From the NCBI GenBank assembly GCA_036874045.1, contig CM072343.1, positions 9,878,001 to 9,942,000 on the forward strand: a stretch of 64,000 bases of DNA, in the 5' to 3' direction. Position 1 is the stretch's first letter. Each line of letters starts with the position of its first letter. The DNA is from Cymodocea nodosa. Its lineage: Eukaryota > Streptophyta > Magnoliopsida > Alismatales > Cymodoceaceae. The notes beneath the pieces were generated by a model. The model ran no database searches, was not told the origin of the DNA, and worked only from the letters and a program-made list of their open reading frames with translations. Shown piece after piece: positions 31,279 through 42,215 of this stretch. The position numbers and the translations under genes were made by a program.

Positions 31279-33526
31279 ATGGAGCAAAACTTCTAGGATC
31301 AATTTGATACTATCGAATTTCTCAAATAGTCGGAGGAATGGCATTCTTGGCAAAAGATCAGAAACACCACGAGAGAAAAGCAACTGGAAAAGGTAGAGGA
31401 TGATCTATTCTTCTTTACCAGAAAGCTCGTAAATTTGAATGTTAAAATACCTAATATAATGGAAACAAGAATACAAGTAGCTATAAAAGCAGTTGTTAAT
31501 AGAGAAAGAAAAATCAGGACACATAATGAAGTTGCCCTAGAACTTATAAGAAGGAAATCTCAACTGTGGTTTATAAGGAAGATAGCTACAGAAATAGCTT
31601 ATCAACAATTTAAAGAACAAAGAGAGCAGGAAAAACAAGAGTAGCCGCCAAAATCGTCATAGCAATAGTTGAAAGAGCAAGGTGAAATGCCAGCTACAGT
31701 AGCACAACAAGTAGGACCTTCAATTCCACCACCTAAACCACTAGAATGAGTGGTAGTTGTGGGGCCTTCTACTAAAGAAGAGTTGAGAGAGTTTGAAGAA
31801 TTGGTTCAAGTTGGGAAAAACCAAAGAGAACTAGAAGATTTGGTAGTAGCTAAAGCACATCTAATGTTTGATGCACTTCACAAAAGGAGGACTGCAAAAA
31901 GTTGAAGGCTCAATACAAAGTTAAAGTTGAACAGCATCAAGAAGCCACTACCATACCTATTATAAGGGAAACTAAGGTTGGTCCTTTAAGACCACCAACT
32001 ATAAAGCAAATAGTGAAACAGGAAGAGCCAGTACCTGTGACTCAAGGACTTGAAGAGCACATTCTTGTTGACCAATTATTTGAAGAAGAAGAAGATCAAA
32101 CACAACTATTAAGAAGAATAAAAGGAAAAGAAATAGTACTTAAAGCTCAAGCAAAAATCAAATCTGAACCTGTAGCACCAATAATAGGGCATAAAGAGCC
32201 CATTTTTGTGGATTTATTATTTGAATTTGAAGAAGAAGAGTAGGAGCAAAGAAAAGAAGAAAAATAGGCTGAAATTAGTTTACAGCCTAAGGAATTAAAA
32301 ACTGAAGTTAGGGCAGAATATATTATGCCTGTAACTCCATCCCAATCTGCCTCAGAATCAAAAAGAATAGTAACAATGCAGATTAGTAGTCAGGAGGAAG
32401 AAGAAAGAGAAGAAGCTGAGTAGGAAGCTAGACAACAAGAAAATAATTCGATAGATTCCTCTGAAGAGAATGAAACTCTTCAACAACTTATGGAGAAAAT
32501 TCAAGATAAAAATGTGGAAAGTTCTACAGGCTCTCCACAACAATTCAGAGAAGAAGAGTAGGAATCTCCAGATTATTTTTAGCAACAATTGTAACAACAA
32601 GCTCAGCAAATCAAAGAGGAAGTTTAAGAACAAACCCCTCTAGAGTAACAAATCTAAATCCCTAACCCATCTGAAGCAACTATTCTGAATGAGATTCATT
32701 TCTAGAGTCAGGAAGCTTATGATAAGTATCAAGAGATAAAGGGGTATGATATAATTTACAGTAAGCTAGTTGACTAGACTAGACTAGAATGGAGGAGATT
32801 AGAGAATTATTTGAATTCCAAGGCCTACTGAAATTTATTCCAAGAGCAAAAGAGCATGTAGTTTATGAAAATTTAGTACCTTGCTTTTATGCAAACCAAA
32901 GAGAGGAAGAAGGAAAGTTAATTTCTAACGTGGAGGAAGTTAATATTCAAATAACACCAGAACTCTTCCACAACATTTTTGGATTGAAAAATGAAGGGAT
33001 TGAAATTTTGGAAAATACAACTACAACTGAATGGACAAAACAAGAAATCAAGCAATGTTTGGCCATTGACCCTAGTGTGCCATTACTGAACAAACTAAAG
33101 TATTTAAATGGGAAAGCACACATGGTGGAAAACATTTTAGTTAAAAATTTCTATCAAAGGCATGGCCATGATATAGAATTGAGTCAATTTGTCAAATGGG
33201 TCACGTATGTAGTTTTGAATAAAATTCAAGTTAATTAGTGCTAAGTTTTCTTGTCAAAGATAAAGTCTGCAAAAAAGAAACTATTTTTTGAGGATTTGAT
33301 ACCAGTATTAATGATTGAAGGAATTTACTTCACGAAATGGACATCCAAGAGGATAAGATTCAAAGCCATTTTAGTGAAGGAATATAGAAATTATAATGTT
33401 GCTGCTACTATTTCTATTACTGGACCTTCTAGAGACTTTATAGGAGTTGTAGAACATATAAACCAATTAGAATAATAGTTAGAAAAGCTTCAAAAGGAAG
33501 TAGATGAACTTAGGAAAAAAGATTAA
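31279..33526 (+). pseudogene. Gypsy-A env-like / plant-transposon-protein ORF, decayed
   Basis: The likely start is ATG 31279. The frame shifts near 31900 and again near 32790. The first two thirds are Glu/Gln/Lys-rich and low in complexity, with many in-frame stops, mostly TAG in places where Gln or Glu would fit. The C-terminal third (32789-33526) is cleaner: RELFEFQGLLKFIPRAK, ENLVPCFYANQ, LFHNIFGLKNEGIEI, NLVPVLMIE-like DLIPVLMIEGIYFTKW, then a coiled-coil end QLEKLQKEVDELRKKD type before the stop at 33524-33526. It resembles in layout and in the ENLVPCFYANQ block the copia ORF at 2560-4737. I see no signal peptide or clear membrane anchor, so 'env-like' refers to position only. Confidence 0.6.
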
Positions 33527-34490
33527 AATGTATTGTTTGTTACTTATACTAAAAAATAGTTGATTGTATGTAATTGTAAACTATTTATATATATGAATGT
33601 TTGAACATTAGATGTTTCTAAATTTGTGTGATTGTGAATGAATGATTTAATTGAGAACAGTATTGAATATTATATTATATTATATATCTGTTTAAAGCTT
33701 TGCAGGAATGTGTTAAAATTTTTGCAAGTTTATGAATGAGGTTGTTAAATGCATGATGATTTGATAATATCTTAATATATCTACATACTAAAAAGTAAAC
33801 TCTAATTTCTACATAACAGGAAATGAACTGTAAGTTAAATATGCATATAATGTTCAAATTTAAATGAGTTTAAATTAGAACACTGCATTAATGAAATGTA
33901 TTTAACTATATTTAAGTTGATAAAATATAGGAGAAAAAAATATAGAAGTTAAGATGAGGAGTAAGTTTTAGAAAAATTTGCTAAGTGTTAACACAATGAA
34001 GTTAGTTATTAAAATATAAGGTCACTTTGTTGAGTTATCTATTACTCAATAAAGTTAGTCTGTTGAGTTAGCAAACAATAACTAAGGTTAGTCCGTTAAG
34101 TTATTTGTAACTCAACGAGGTTAATTCATGGAGTTAGTATAATGGTTATTCTTTTATCCACAAATGAAACTTTGTGGGTTTAGTAGTTACTAAAATTTGA
34201 AATTAGAAGTGGAACATGTATCCATAAAAATAGGAACCATACTACACGTTACAAGACACGTTCTTGCAACGAGATTCATTTGCTTTATGGACATGCACTA
34301 TAAATATAGAACAAAATGTTATTTACTAGTTATCAGTACTTGAGGAGAGAAAAGAAAATTCATTGGGGAACTGGACAGAGAAGCAGTTGATTTAACTTCA
34401 TCCGTCAACAACTATTTACTGAGAACAAAGCTTCAGACTAGTATGTAATTAATCTTCTACACTTATTACTTTATGTTAAAAGTTTATGAG
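33527..34490 (+). promoter_or_regulatory. Non-coding spacer with Box-2 array and TATA-like box ahead of gag
   Basis: The first 450 bases are plain AT-rich DNA. A Box-2 array lies at about 34020-34140 (TTTGTTGAGTTATCTATTAC, CCGTTAAGTTATTTGTAACT, CAACGAGGTTAATTCATGG). TATAAATA lies at 34299-34306, about 190 bases before the gag start. No primer site or LTR terminus is present, which matters because gag follows. Confidence 0.5.
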
Positions 34491-35831
34491 AACATGAACT
34501 CGTTCTCTTAGCACTAAGCGATTAGTAAGAACACCTACACATGATTATTCAACATAGAGGCATATTGAAATATTTTCTGAATTAGACTTTAATGAAATCC
34601 TTAGGGTTGTAGTTAACCTTTCTTTGAAGGAGAATGAAAATATGACTACTCTAGTAGAAAAACCATTAGGGGAAATTTTGTATCCTGAACTAGTTGATGA
34701 ACCTTCATGTATTTGATTGCCAAACTTTGAGGGAGATAGGTTTGAACTGAAATCTAATTATATTAGTCAATTGCCACACTTTCCTAGATTAGAAAAAGAA
34801 GATGCCTATTATTTCCTTAGAGAATTTAATGAAGTTTGTCAAATGATGAAAATGCCGAACATGAGTATTGATGCTATTAAACTTAGATATATTCCTTTTG
34901 CTTTAAAAGACATAGCTAAGAGATGGTTATATACTCTGTTGCCTGATTCAATTCTACTTGGACTGAATTTTACTCTGTTTTTCTGGAAAAATATTATCCG
35001 ACACATCAAATGATTAGAAAGAAAAAGGAAATATTAATGTGTAGCGAAAAATAGGGAGAATCATTCTAGAAATATTTTAAATGATTTAAAGATTTACTGA
35101 CTCAATGTCCACATCATGCAATGAGTAAAGCACAATTAATAGGTATAATTTATGAAGGCATAGATGTTTCAACTAAATCTTTATTAGAATCTACTTGTCA
35201 GAATGGATTTTTAAAATTATGTAGTGAAGAAGCTTGGGCATACTTAGAAAACTTTGCAAAAAGAATTGCTTAGTGGGAAAACTCGACTGAAACTATTATA
35301 GATAAAAGAATATTGCCAAGGGGAATGCATGAAATAGATTCAAGCACTATGCTTGAAGTTAAATTAACTGAGTTAACAAAGAAAATTGAGGAGTTATCAT
35401 TAAATCAAAAACTAGCAAAAAAAAATGCAAATATTAATGACTTAGAAATTATTTATGCTAGAAACTAGAAAGATAACTTTGGAAATTCTTATAACCCTAA
35501 TTGGAGAAATCACTCGAACCTATCTTGGAGAAATAATAATTTCCAAGGACGAGAAAATATAAATGACAAAAATATAAGTTATGAAGTATTAATTGAACAA
35601 GGATCTAGAATAAAGAAATTAGAAAAGATAATTCAACAATTAAACAATCGTCTAGACCATGTATTTGGAAATGCTGCCATTCAAAATTAGAATATGAATA
35701 GAAATGTACCCTAGACAAAAGGAATCAATAAAAGTTAGACCTATTGGAGGATTGCCAATGCAATTAGTACCTAACCTTGTGAATAGAACTATTAATGAAA
35801 TTGATACCTCCTATGGGAGGGAAGTTGAATG
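34491..35831 (+). pseudogene. Gypsy-A gag, located downstream of env-like ORF
   Basis: The N-terminus reads TRSLSTKRLVRTPTHDYST, typical of Athila gag starts, followed by LPNFEGDRFELKSNYISQLP, KEDAYYFLREFNEVCQM, AIKLRYIPFALKDIAKRWLY. After a frameshift near 34978 it continues FLEKYYPTHQMI and FKDLLTQCPHHAMSKAQLIG, and then the lineage signature NPNWRNHSNLSWRNNN near 35500-35545. Stops include TAGs near 35050-35075, one TGA and further TAGs to 35690. The end is placed at a TGA near 35831 after a probable last frameshift. It is roughly half-identical to the gypsy-2 gag by eye, so this is a separate family, yet gag again lies 3' of pol. Confidence 0.85.
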
Positions 35832-35924
35832 AAGCAGTATAACTGAAGTAACTATGTATAATGTAGTACGTAGAAAAATATAAAAAGAAAAAAAATGAAA
35901 GTTTAATTATAGTTAGTAGTACTG

Positions 35925-36051
35925 TAGAGTTATTACTTAACTCAACGAACTTAGTCTATTGAGTTATGACCTAACTCCACGAGGGTATGTAAGTAGCTAT
36001 GTTAATTTTATCTTTGCTAAATTTTGTTTATGTTATACAGAATCACAACAG
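35925..36051 (+). promoter_or_regulatory. Box-2 pair ahead of the F-box-like ORF
   Basis: GAGTTATTACTTAACTCAAC, then CTATTGAGTTATGACCTAAC and TCCACGAGG lie at 35928-35983. A T-rich stretch and TTATACAG at 36032-36040 follow, which looks like a 3' splice site, 12 bases before ATG 36052. No TATA box is clear. Confidence 0.35.
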
Positions 36052-37143
36052 ATGGAATTGATGAAATTACTACTAGATGCACTAAGGGAAGTATTGAGTA
36101 ACTTATCAGCTAAAGATCTATGTAGATTGTGTTATGTGTCAAAAGAAATTAAAGAATGTATTAGAGAAAAATATTTTCATGGACTACAAGCTACAAAGAT
36201 GACTAATATTAGAGATGGATTTTTATGGAAGTCATTTAATCATAGTTCAATTAGCTATGAATATCAGAATATGGAAGAAAATGTTGGAAATCCACCTAAT
36301 ACATTAGAAGGAATAGATCATATTATGAGGATAGATGAAGGATTGATTATTTACAGAACCAAACCAAGGTATGCAATTCTGTTACCTAATATTTTGATTA
36401 GAAATCCTATCACTAGAGAAAAATGGAATATAGGAAGGCCTAATAGATTTGAAGTACCAACTAAAAATTGTGGGTCAGCTTTAACATTTTCTGATAAAAA
36501 TTTGACCATTCCTGAAAAATTGTATTATTGAAGACCAACTGGAAATTGGGATGAGGATCTATGTTTAAGTATGTATAATTTTCTAAATAAATCTTGGACT
36601 AAAAATACTATGATATATCTAGGAGGGAAAGCATTAATTAACAATATACATATCATACTTGATGGATATATATATCTAGTCACAGATATATCAATTGCAT
36701 TTAAATCTGATTTATACATAGTAAGCATAGATAGTTATGATGATGACTTTATAGAAATATTGCCTATACCTAATGATATAGTTGAACCACCATCTGCAGA
36801 ACATGATAAAATTCAATTAGGAATGTGGTATAATGAATATGATGATCTTACTTTATGTCTGATAAGATGGTGGGATGAATTGATAAAATTTCAAATATGG
36901 ATTATGAAAAACCTGAATGAATGGAAGTGGGAAGAGGAATATATTGAAATATATGTAGAAATAGAAACAACTACATTACCTTGGAACAGAAGAGGATTCC
37001 TTTCTACATTTCAATTCATTAATGGTAATACACTTATATTTAGTATTGATAACATATTGCAAGTTTACAAGTTAAAAAGGAAAGCAGATTGCATTAAAAC
37101 AGAATTAATAGCAAGAAGAATTATGCCTAGAAAGTTTGCTTAG
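36052..37143 (+). pseudogene. F-box-like protein gene inside gypsy-A (one in-frame TGA)
   Basis: About 363 codons in one frame from ATG 36052, interrupted only by a TGA at 36529-36531. The N-terminal about 45 residues fit an F-box (DALREVLSNLSAKDLCRLCY, then VSKEIKECI and YFHGLQ). F-box proteins are the substrate-binding subunits of SCF ubiquitin ligases. The following part has features of the plant F-box-associated region: LLPNILIRNPITREKWNIG, then MIYLGGKALINNIHIILDGY, and LIKFQIWIMKNLNEWKWEEE, which resembles the usual I-x-W-V-(L/M)-K-x-(Y/L)..W segment. It lies between gag and the gypsy-A 3'UTR on the element's coding strand. It has far fewer lesions than gag or the env-like ORF beside it. 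The F-box assignment rests on pattern recognition. Upstream in-frame codons from 35959 lack an ATG. Confidence 0.6.
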
Positions 37144-39040
37144 ACTAACACGTTTATTCCATTTGTCACTATTTTTCAATCATGTTCTTAAATTGTGATT
37201 TTGTACTTTTATTATTGTGTGTATGGTGCATTTATTTTTTTTAAGAAAAAAAGGAAATTTTTTAGTTTCTATTTTATTTATATTTAGAAAATGAAAAGAA
37301 AAACAAAATATCAATCTAGTTTGTTGGTATCTATTCTGGGAAACCAACTAGCTTGCTTGTGAGCCACCAAAGGCATAGGAGTCTAGGTTGCACATAAGAC
37401 ACTGATTTAATAATTTATGTTTTGTTGTTAAGTTGTTATTTTGTTATATATTCTACTTTTATTTGTAAATGAAAAGTTTTTCAGAATCAAAAGTCAGAAG
37501 ATATTGAAGGAGATACAAAAGAACAAGATATGTAATTAATTACTTATCCTAAATTTACATTCAAACTTAGTTCGTGGAGTTATTCATTAACTCAAAAAAT
37601 TAAGTTCGTTGAGTTAGGTGCTAAGTCAACGAAACAATATTCATGCTTGCTAACATTTACTATATTTACTGTAAAATCTTTTACATTGAGTACAATGTAA
37701 AATGTAGGTATGTGGGAGAGATAATTAGATTAAAATCTAATTAGATGAATTAGGATTGTGCTACAAATTTCTATGGAAATTGAAAATTTTTTATGAATTT
37801 GCTATAACTAACCAAAATTTCTTGTAACTATCTAATAATTAAAATTGTAAAAAAAATTTAAGAACTGTAACTGCTTGAATGTTATATTTAGAATCTTATA
37901 TAAGATGCTTCAAATTTTACTATTAATACAAATCTGGATATAGTATCTTATGTTTTTGCTTAATTTTATGAGTTTAATAGTTTCACGATTTAAAAAAAAA
38001 AGAAATTAGAATTCTTAACTGTAACTTAGGAAATGATTTGAAATCCTAAAAGAGATGAAATGTTGATTTTTGGATTAAATGAGATGCATATGATCAAGGA
38101 TACATTTAATTTGATTAATTAAACTTGTAGAATGATTTACATTTAAATCTTATTAAACGATAGAAAAAGTATAAGCTTATTGATATGGATTCATGTTTTT
38201 AGTAAATTATAGAAGTAGGATTATATAAGATTTGTGTTTTATTGCATCTATATTAATGAAATACATATATATATTGCGTTGAAAAGGAAAAAGAGGAAAA
38301 AAAGAGAAACTTTAAGAGTTTATTGATTTGTTTGATCACAAGCCTTTTGTACTTGAATAGATAGGTATGTAAGGATTGTTGACTTGAAAAAGGACTCTTT
38401 AAATCTTGCAACCTAAGATCCTGATCAGATCTAGGATTGTTAACTGAAAGTTTGATACATAGGTACATTAGAAAGCTTTTGTATGATTCAAACTTTTCAA
38501 ATTAACTTTTAAAGTAAAAATATGCATAAACTATTCTAAAAAGATAAAAGTGTTTTGTGAAATACAGATATCTTTTGAATCAAGTATATTTTCTATTATC
38601 TAAGATTATTGAAGTATGAATCTAGATTAGACTTTTGAAGTTGTTTATTTGAGATACAATTCATTATTTTTCTTGTTTTAATCATATTGAGTTGAATTGT
38701 GTTTTGATTTGTATGTAGTTGAAATTTATTCTGGAAATCATATTGAAAAATTTAGGATAACAAATGTTTAAAAAGAAAAATTTGATAATATAACTACCAC
38801 TTATGTGATGCTAATATATTTTGTATGTAATTTACATATGTTTTAAATATATTAGCAGGATGGAGAGGAGAAACCAATGTTAAATTAGATTACTAAAAAA
38901 TATAGAATATCTTTATATTAATTTAATTTATGTATTTTGAAGAAAAAAAATGAAGAATTAGTTCTAGCACTTTAGAAAGACCAACTAGTTAGATTTTAAT
39001 AGTTTGCTAAGGGACTAACAAAAGTTATGTATAAGAGAAG
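37144..39040 (+). other. Gypsy-A 3' untranslated region, copy 2
   Basis: No gene. It matches 26613-28479 throughout and begins directly after the F-box-like stop. It contains a Box-2 pair near 37568-37625, TTTACATTGAGTACAATG near 37680, GATCACAAGCCTTTTGTAC near 38333, and a worn polypurine site ATGTATAAGAGAAG ending at 39040. Confidence 0.75.
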
Positions 39041-41036
39041 TGTTTAGAATGAAAAAGTGCATAATATTAAGGGTTAAATAATGGTTAATTGCATAATATT
39101 TAGCTTATCATATGAGAATTAAGCCATTATGTTATGATTGCATTATTATATGCTTTAATGAAGGAATCTTCATAATTTCAAGAAATTAGCATTAATTAAG
39201 TATATTTCTGCACTATCGGTGAGTTACAAACTTTTTAATTCTTAAGTATCTAAATTTTCTGTTATTTTAGAGAGTTATATTTCATGCACCAGATAGTTAT
39301 ATTTTAAATACTAAAAGAATATTCAGGTACATAGTAACAACTTGTTGAGTTAGTGTTCTTTTTGTTGAAAGATCACGTGCCAACTCGTTAAGTTACAAGT
39401 TTAAAGGTGTAAAAAGATCATGTGAGAACTTGTTGAGTTAGCAAGTAAAAACTGTAAGTTGTATATCTGAACTCGTTAAGTTAGATTTATGCACGTGTTG
39501 AATTTAAATGCTTTATTATGTCACATAAGCTACACATGTTTAACTCGTTAAGTTAGCATAACTATACGCGTTGAGTTACTTGAATATACACTAAGGTTAC
39601 GTGTTGTGTTAATGTTATAAGCTTATAAGTTATTTTTTTATTACACGTGTTTTATAGTTAAGTTAACAAAGTAAGTCTGTTGAGTTATACTAACTCCATA
39701 AATCATTTATTTTCTAACATGCCATTGTAGTAGTTGTAGAAACAGGAAATTCAAAGGAAAGTCATGATTGCACGTATCACGTAAGAATTAACTCGTGGAA
39801 TGAAGAAGAAATCACTATCGTTGATATGAATGAAGGAAATCCAATTGATCATTTAAGTAGAAACAGTTACTTCTAAAAGAAATATAAAAGAAGAGGAGAA
39901 AAACTATGTTGGGAGTGTGTGGAGAATCGCGCTAACTACAGGAAGCGTTGGAAGTTCCCTGAAGCTCCATAATACTACCAAAATCACTAACTATCAAAGG
40001 TCTGTGTGGATACTTTCCAGATGTCGAGTCGATTCCAAGCCAAACATGGTAATTGACAACCACTATGAGAAGTGATCACATTGCAGGAAGGGAAGTCATT
40101 TTCACCAAGCACCAACTCATATCTTAGGAGATCGTAATGCTTCTAGCCTTGGTTTCGGGTTGATGCCAGTATGCTGAAAAGGAGATCAACTTACAATTCT
40201 TAGTTTGCAATTCTATAGGGAGAGGAGGCAAGATTTTAAGTGATTAAGTTTTCAGTGATGTAATCACGTTGCATGTAGTGACGGAAGTTTTTGCCGTCCA
40301 TAAAGATTTTTACATTCCACCTTTTGCTCATCTTCGGGAACATATCAAAACAAAAATACCAAAAACAACTAATTATCTATGTTTACATTTAGTATTAAAG
40401 TGTTGTATTGTTTGTTTTGTATTGTGATTAATGTTATCATTATCAGTATTGTGAATGTTTTATGTTTATTTGATTTAGAAAATAGAAAATAGTTTTATTA
40501 TTTACTGAAATTGATTCGTCCTAAATACTTAAAGATTTTAATGGTTACTATTTAGAATATATGAATGTTAGTGTTACTTAATGACAAATCTTAGATTAAC
40601 TAACATTAAAAAGCTTAATTTATATTATTTACATTCTATGGAACTACTTAATGAATGGCTGAATTCCTCTGTGAATAACAGTATTTAACTAGAAAAGTAA
40701 GCTCGTGGAGTTAACTTAAGTCCATGAGGTTAGTCTGTTGAGTTAACCATAACTCCACGAATTAAGTTCATTGAGTTAACTGTAACTCAATGGAGTGCTT
40801 AACTGAACACATATAAACTCCAATATAAAATTCGGAATAGTACACAATTCTTACTCAATCTCTGTGGGATCGACTTGTACTTGCATACAAATACAATATA
40901 CACAGTGCACTTGCAGTTAAAAATACAAATTAGACTTAATATCTAATTTGTGTAAAATTTTGTTTGTTTACTTCTAAAAGAATTTATTAATATAAGCATA
41001 AAAACAAATCGATCTAATTTAACTTTTCACAAACAC
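39041..41036 (+). repeat. Gypsy-A LTR, copy 2
   Basis: It starts TGTTTAGAATGAAAAAGTGC. The U3 segment between AAAGAATATT (to 39323) and TTATTACACGTG (39638-39649) is of Box-2 type and about 190 bp longer than in copy 1. It includes GTTTAACTCGTTAAGTTAGC near 39538. A TATA-like AAATATAAAAGAAG lies near 39879, a second Box-2 cluster at 40700-40800, and TGGGATCGACTTGTACTTG near 40865. The end is placed near ACAAACACAAG at about 41036. Confidence 0.8.
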
Positions 41037-41040
41037 AAGT

Positions 41041-41147
41041 ATAGACTAATAATGTTCTAATACTTTCTAACCTAGCCACAAGAGCAAATATTTCATCATA
41101 ATCAAGTCCTTCCTATGTATACCCTTGTGCAACTAATCTAACTTTGA
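41041..41147 (-). pseudogene. Copia RT scrap joined to an LTR (- strand)
   Basis: On the - strand the codons read RLVAQGYT, stop, [17 protein letters not shown], the RT block that in the other elements is [20 protein letters not shown]. It begins where the primer site should be (TTGGTATCAAAG). Gag, protease and integrase are therefore deleted between LTR and RT, possibly through the shared GGTATC. It is cut at 41041 by the gypsy-A LTR end. Confidence 0.75.
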
Positions 41148-41154
41148 TACCAAT

Positions 41155-42215
41155 TGTAGGATCGAATGACTATACAAGGAGGGGGGGTGAATTGTGTTTT
41201 TCAACATTTTCAATTATAATCGAAACTTCAATATTAAAAAAAGTCAAGACACTATTTTATTCAAGTTTTCAATTACAATGTACAATTCAATTTTCCTCAA
41301 AAATTTTATATGCAGTAATATATCGATATAATGTTTCAACAAATCAATTTCATAACTACAAATAGAGAAAACTAATTTTCAAATTTTAAAATATTTCTCA
41401 TTATTTGATATTTTCCTTTTCTTCTTCTTCTTTTGTAAATCTTTAGTGACAAATATCTAACTTTCTCTTCTTCACTAAATTTACTTAATTTTCTTTCTTC
41501 TTGAGAGCTTTCTCTTAAGAGGTGTTGATCCTTGAAAGTATATTTCTTTAAGTGTACAAGGATTAATTTAATCAACAAGAATTTTATACCTTTTATACTT
41601 TATTTCCATTTCATGCATATCTTCCACGTTCATCCACGATCAATCTCCACTCTTCACATCTTCTATTTTATTTTCAAATTCAAATTTCAAAATACACATG
41701 TTTTGGTCCATGTTTTCTTCTCAAATTTTCTTAAATCATCAATTTTGGATCATTTGAAAAATTTGTTGCAAAATAACTTATTCGTCCAAAATTTTTCATC
41801 AAATGTAATAACAAAATATTGTGTTAATACTAATTAAACAAGTTTAGCATATGCCATACATGTGACATGCATCATTGTGTAAGTTACTAACTTAATGAAC
41901 TAAGTTCGAAGTGTTACACTAACTCAACGAACCAACTTTATGGTGTTACAGTTAACTCAACGAACTAACTTCATAGTGTTATAGTTAACTTAACGAACTA
42001 ACTCCGTAGTGTTATAGTTAACTCAATAAACTAGTATAACTTAACGACTAATTATTTAACTTAATATAATTCCAGATCTATTACAAACAAGTATATATAA
42101 CATTAAACTTTTTTTGTATTAATTGATATTTTTAATTTACTTTCACAAATAATAGTAATTGATTAAATATGATTACTTACATTTTACACATATTATCAAA
42201 ACATAATATTCAATA
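41155..42215 (-). repeat. S1-family copia LTR, near full length (- strand)
   Basis: On the - strand it begins TATTGAATATTATGTTTTG at 42215 (compare TGTTGAGTA..TGTTTTGATGATG), has a Box-2 array (42050-41875), then TTGATGAAAAATTTTGGACG, and ends ..CGATCCTACA at 41155. Length is about 1.06 kb. This copy shows that the TGTTGAG start and the CGATCCTACA end belong to one LTR. Small ORFs inside (41372-41837) are not genes. Confidence 0.8.

Larger units (their letters stand above)
26613..41036 (+). mobile_element. Tandem gypsy-A array: 3'UTR-LTR-[internal]-3'UTR-LTR
   Basis: Two 3'UTR+LTR blocks in the same orientation enclose one internal region (integrase tail, env-like, gag, F-box-like). The first LTR serves as the 3' LTR of a lost upstream unit and as the 5' LTR of the downstream one, the pattern expected from unequal recombination between copies. 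Confidence 0.7.
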
